Source of the DNA: Deltaproteobacteria bacterium
GTDB taxonomy: Bacteria; Desulfobacterota; Binatia; DP-6
Assembly (NCBI GenBank): GCA_005879245.1
Contig: VBLA01000499.1
Span: 1 to 5,840 of the forward strand
Length of the DNA: 5,840 nt
Direction: 5' to 3'
Position numbers and translations under genes: made by a program. Shown in pieces: positions 5,766 through 5,840 of this stretch. Below the pieces are notes generated by a model, which was given only the letters and a program-made list of their open reading frames with translations, did no database searches and had not been told where the DNA came from. Within the stretch, counting starts at the first letter, position 1; every line of letters starts with the position of its first letter.

Positions 5766-5775
5766 AAATCGTTTC

Positions 5776-5840
5776 ATGGCGTACGCCGTCATCCGCACTG
5801 GGGGAAAGCAGTACCGCGTCGCGCCCGGGCAGATCGTCCG
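5776..5840 (+). CDS. rplU: 50S ribosomal protein L21, N-terminal fragment cut by the window edge
   Basis: Translation from ATG at 5776 gives MAYAVIRTGGKQYRVAPGQI, followed by Val and a cut codon. This is the highly conserved start of L21 (consensus M-YAVI-TGGKQY-V--G), a primary 23S rRNA-binding protein of the large subunit. About 21 of the usual 100 or so residues are present; the gene continues beyond the window, where rpmA and obg often follow. It is transcribed away from the glutaredoxin-plsX operon across a 76-base gap. No Shine-Dalgarno sequence is visible before the ATG. The short length is due only to the window edge. Confidence 0.93.
   Translation, partial: MAYAVIRTGGKQYRVAPGQIV

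Overview
This is a very GC-rich bacterial chromosomal window with strong G/C at third codon positions. It probably comes from a high-GC Gram-negative lineage of the broad 'deltaproteobacterial' kind (Myxococcota, Binatota or Desulfobacterota-like). That placement is an inference from base composition, the PlsX/CutA/L21 sequences and the 'WDLDKTYL' phosphatase family, and it is not secure. No mobile element, CRISPR array, tRNA or rRNA gene was recognised.

Layout. Bases 1-315 hold no gene I can support. They have a less coding-like composition and a few short palindromes. Bases 316-1128 (minus) encode a membrane-anchored class III adenylate cyclase. Divergent from it across a 93-base gap, 1222-2352 (plus) encodes an unusual protein. 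Its N-terminal two thirds look like the back half of a B12-type radical SAM protein without the iron-sulfur cysteines, and its C-terminal third is a STAS domain. Bases 2353-2617 separate convergent genes and contain a perfect 20-bp inverted repeat and a short AT-rich island.

From 5699 down to 2618 on the minus strand lies a tightly packed five-gene operon. In transcription order it is a small glutaredoxin-like protein, plsX (phosphate acyltransferase of phospholipid synthesis), an App1/DUF2183-like HAD phosphatase, cutA and a NUDIX hydrolase. Gaps are a few bases or genes overlap (ATGA between the phosphatase and cutA; 34 bases between cutA and the NUDIX gene). At the plsX/phosphatase boundary the plsX frame loses its conserved C-terminal tail and has no stop codon nearby, while the phosphatase frame has no ordinary start. 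This suggests a deletion, frameshift or assembly fault near 4470-4550.

At the right edge, 5776-5840 (plus) is the start of rplU (ribosomal protein L21), divergent from the operon. It has a perfect TTGACA box and a 9-bp leader hairpin upstream. The operon mixes lipid synthesis (PlsX, possibly the phosphatase) with redox, metal and nucleotide housekeeping. The cyclase/STAS pair looks like a separate signalling locus.
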